Below are positions 62,612 to 64,000 of a stretch of 64,000 nucleotides of DNA, in pieces. Below the pieces are notes generated by a model. The model was not told the DNA's origin. It saw only the letters and a program-made list of their open reading frames with translations, and made no database searches. The stretch is from Pantoea sp. BAV 3049 (lineage in GTDB: Bacteria; Pseudomonadota; Gammaproteobacteria; Enterobacterales; Enterobacteriaceae). Location: NCBI RefSeq assembly GCF_009765445.1, contig NZ_WHOY01000031.1:1922211-1986210 (forward strand), read 5' to 3'. The translations under genes were made by a program, and so were the position numbers. Position 1 is the first letter of the stretch; each line of letters starts with the position of its first letter.

Positions 62612-63499
62612 ATGGCTTATCAATCGCAAGACATCATCCGCCGTTCCGCGACCAATGGCTTCACGCCCGCCCCACAGGCGAGGAACCATCAGGAAGAAGT
62701 GGCAAAGCTGATCGACGTGACCACCTGCATCGGCTGCAAAGCCTGTCAGGTGGCCTGCTCGGAGTGGAACGATATCCGGGATGAAGTGGGACACAACGTC
62801 GGGGTTTACGACAACCCCGCCGATCTGACCGCCAAATCCTGGACGGTGATGCGCTTTTCCGAGGTGGAAGAGAACAACCGGCTGGAGTGGCTGATCCGCA
62901 AGGACGGCTGCATGCACTGTGCCGATCCCGGCTGTCTGAAGGCCTGTCCTTCAGAGGGGGCGATCATTCAGTATGCCAACGGCATTGTCGACTTTCAGTC
63001 GGAGCAGTGCATCGGCTGCGGCTACTGCATTGCGGGCTGTCCTTTTGACGTTCCCCGGTTAAATAAAGAGGACAATCGCGTCTATAAATGCACGCTGTGC
63101 GTCGATCGTGTCACCGTCGGTCAGGAACCTGCCTGCGTGAAAACCTGTCCGACCGGTGCTATCCACTTTGGCAGCAAAGAGGAGATGAAGCAGGTCGCGG
63201 CTGAGCGCGTCAGCGAGCTGAACACACGGGGTTACGCCAATGCCGGGGTGTACGATCCGGAAGGCGTGGGCGGCACGCACGTGATGTACGTGTTGCACCA
63301 TGCCGACCGGCCGCAGCTTTATCACGGCCTGCCGGATAACCCGAGCATCAGCCCGACGGTCACTTTCTGGAAAGGGATCTGGAAGCCTCTGGCTGCCATC
63401 GGCTTTGCCGCCACCTTCGCGGCCAGCGTGTTTCATTACGTGGGTATCGGGCCAAACCGGGTTGAGGAAGAGCAGCATGAGAAGGAGGATGAGCAATGA
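62612..63499 (+). CDS. fdoH: Formate dehydrogenase-O iron-sulfur subunit
   Basis: A 295-residue electron-transfer subunit with four [4Fe-4S] clusters. Their cysteine motifs are [43 protein letters not shown] and CTLCVDR with CVKTCP. A single C-terminal membrane helix lies near residues 255-280 ([20 protein letters not shown]). It carries electrons from FdoG to the cytochrome FdoI. It begins 12 bases after fdoG and overlaps fdoI by four bases. Confidence 0.97.
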   Translation: MAYQSQDIIRRSATNGFTPAPQARNHQEEVAKLIDVTTCIGCKACQVACSEWNDIRDEVGHNVGVYDNPADLTAKSWTVMRFSEVEENNRLEWLIRKDGCMHCADPGCLKACPSEGAIIQYANGIVDFQSEQCIGCGYCIAGCPFDVPRLNKEDNRVYKCTLCVDRVTVGQEPACVKTCPTGAIHFGSKEEMKQVAAERVSELNTRGYANAGVYDPEGVGGTHVMYVLHHADRPQLYHGLPDNPSISPTVTFWKGIWKPLAAIGFAATFAASVFHYVGIGPNRVEEEQHEKEDEQ

Positions 63500-64000
63500 A
63501 AAAACGCGACCGCATTCAGCGCTACAGCGCGCCGGAACGCATCAACCACTGGGTTGTGGCGTTTTGCTTTGTCTTTGCCGCCCTCAGCGGGCTGGGGTTT
63601 TTCTTCCCCTCGTTTAACTGGCTGATGAATATTCTCGGCTCGCCGCAGCTGGCCCGCATTCTTCACCCCTTTATCGGAGTGGTGATGTTCGTTGCGTTTT
63701 TACTGATGTTTTTCCGCTACTGGCAGCACAATCTGGTCGACCGTGAAGATCTGTACTGGGCAAAAAATATTCATAAAATTGCCCTTAACCAGGAAGTCGG
63801 GGATACGGGACGCTATAATTTCGGGCAGAAGAGCGTATTCTGGGCTGCTATCATCAGTTTAGTACTGCTGCTGGCCAGCGGTATTGTTATCTGGCGGCCT
63901 TACTTTGCCGGTGCCTTCGCCATTCCGGTGATTCGCCTGGCGCTGCTGGTTCACTCCGTTGCCGCCGCAGGGCTGATTTTGGTCATTATGGTCCACATTT
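63496..64000 (+). CDS. fdoI: Formate dehydrogenase-O cytochrome b subunit, partial
   Basis: The first 168 residues of the membrane cytochrome b556 subunit; the gene runs off the right edge. The opening [19 protein letters not shown] holds the first heme-ligand His region and is typical of FdoI/FdnI. Three or more membrane spans are visible. It anchors the complex and passes electrons to quinone. Its ATG overlaps the fdoH stop (ATGA). Confidence 0.95.
   Translation, partial: MKKRDRIQRYSAPERINHWVVAFCFVFAALSGLGFFFPSFNWLMNILGSPQLARILHPFIGVVMFVAFLLMFFRYWQHNLVDREDLYWAKNIHKIALNQEVGDTGRYNFGQKSVFWAAIISLVLLLASGIVIWRPYFAGAFAIPVIRLALLVHSVAAAGLILVIMVHI

Noticed and set aside
61853-62917. A 354-codon minus-strand frame
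   Set aside because: It is antisense to fdoG and fdoH and is a shadow of their codon use.

Overview
This window is chromosomal DNA of an Enterobacterales bacterium, most likely an Erwinia-like member of the Erwiniaceae (inferred from gene content; no species call is possible). Anchors seen directly are glyQ-glyS, wecH, yiaF, mtlA-mtlD-mtlR-yibL, sodA, fdhD-fdoGHI and the selenocysteine tRNA gene selC. Their products read like close homologues of the E. coli proteins. The core genes are interrupted by blocks of accessory genes.

Layout. 1-2.97 kb: an unexplained structured intergenic region, a Nudix hydrolase, then a small segment bounded by two 20-bp copies of the selC 3' end. That segment carries a standalone RNase A-fold (CdiA-CT type) toxin, its immunity protein, gene debris and short tandem repeats. 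2.97-14.7 kb: selC, a membrane-anchored winged-helix regulator, a chaperone-usher fimbrial operon with two chaperones and a broken major pilin, an isochorismatase-like hydrolase with a GlxA-type regulator, wecH, a CaiF/GrlA-like regulator and a dead beta-barrel fragment. A third, partial selC-end copy at 14.74 kb cuts off an enolase-superfamily pseudogene. 15.2-22.5 kb: yegW and yegVUT (putative nucleoside or sugar salvage), then glyQS.

22.8-35.8 kb is a catabolic region not recognised as a described pathway. One operon encodes a ThDP-dependent lyase/decarboxylase, DhaK-like and DhaL-like kinase subunits, a class III CoA-transferase, a MaoC-like dehydratase, an MFS symporter and a LacI-type regulator. 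It is followed by two tandem pairs of glutaconate-CoA-transferase-like A/B subunits, divergent from a second LacI-type regulator. Each LacI-type gene has its own palindromic operator, repeated at the promoter of its own gene and of its presumed target operon, so two adjacent local regulons can be read from the DNA.

36.3-45.0 kb resembles sulfoquinovose (sulfo-EMP) catabolism: a CsqR/YihW-like regulator, YihU-like reductase, YihV-like kinase and aldose epimerase. It has a class II aldolase instead of YihT, a zinc dehydrogenase instead of an isomerase, and no sulfoquinovosidase. Two of three residues recalled as sulfonate-binding in YihV are changed in the kinase. This suggests a sulfoglycolysis-derived pathway for another, probably non-sulfonated, sugar, polyol or sugar acid.

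45.1-64 kb is mostly core: yiaF, the mannitol PTS operon behind four CRP-like sites, yibL, a sugar-type ABC transporter, a deletion scar joining the 3' ends of a LysR-type regulator gene and an amidohydrolase gene, sodA, a class III aminotransferase with a divergent DeoR-type regulator, fdhD, and formate dehydrogenase-O. fdoG contains an in-frame TGA for selenocysteine at codon 196, so the window holds both selC and a gene that depends on it. fdoI runs off the right end.
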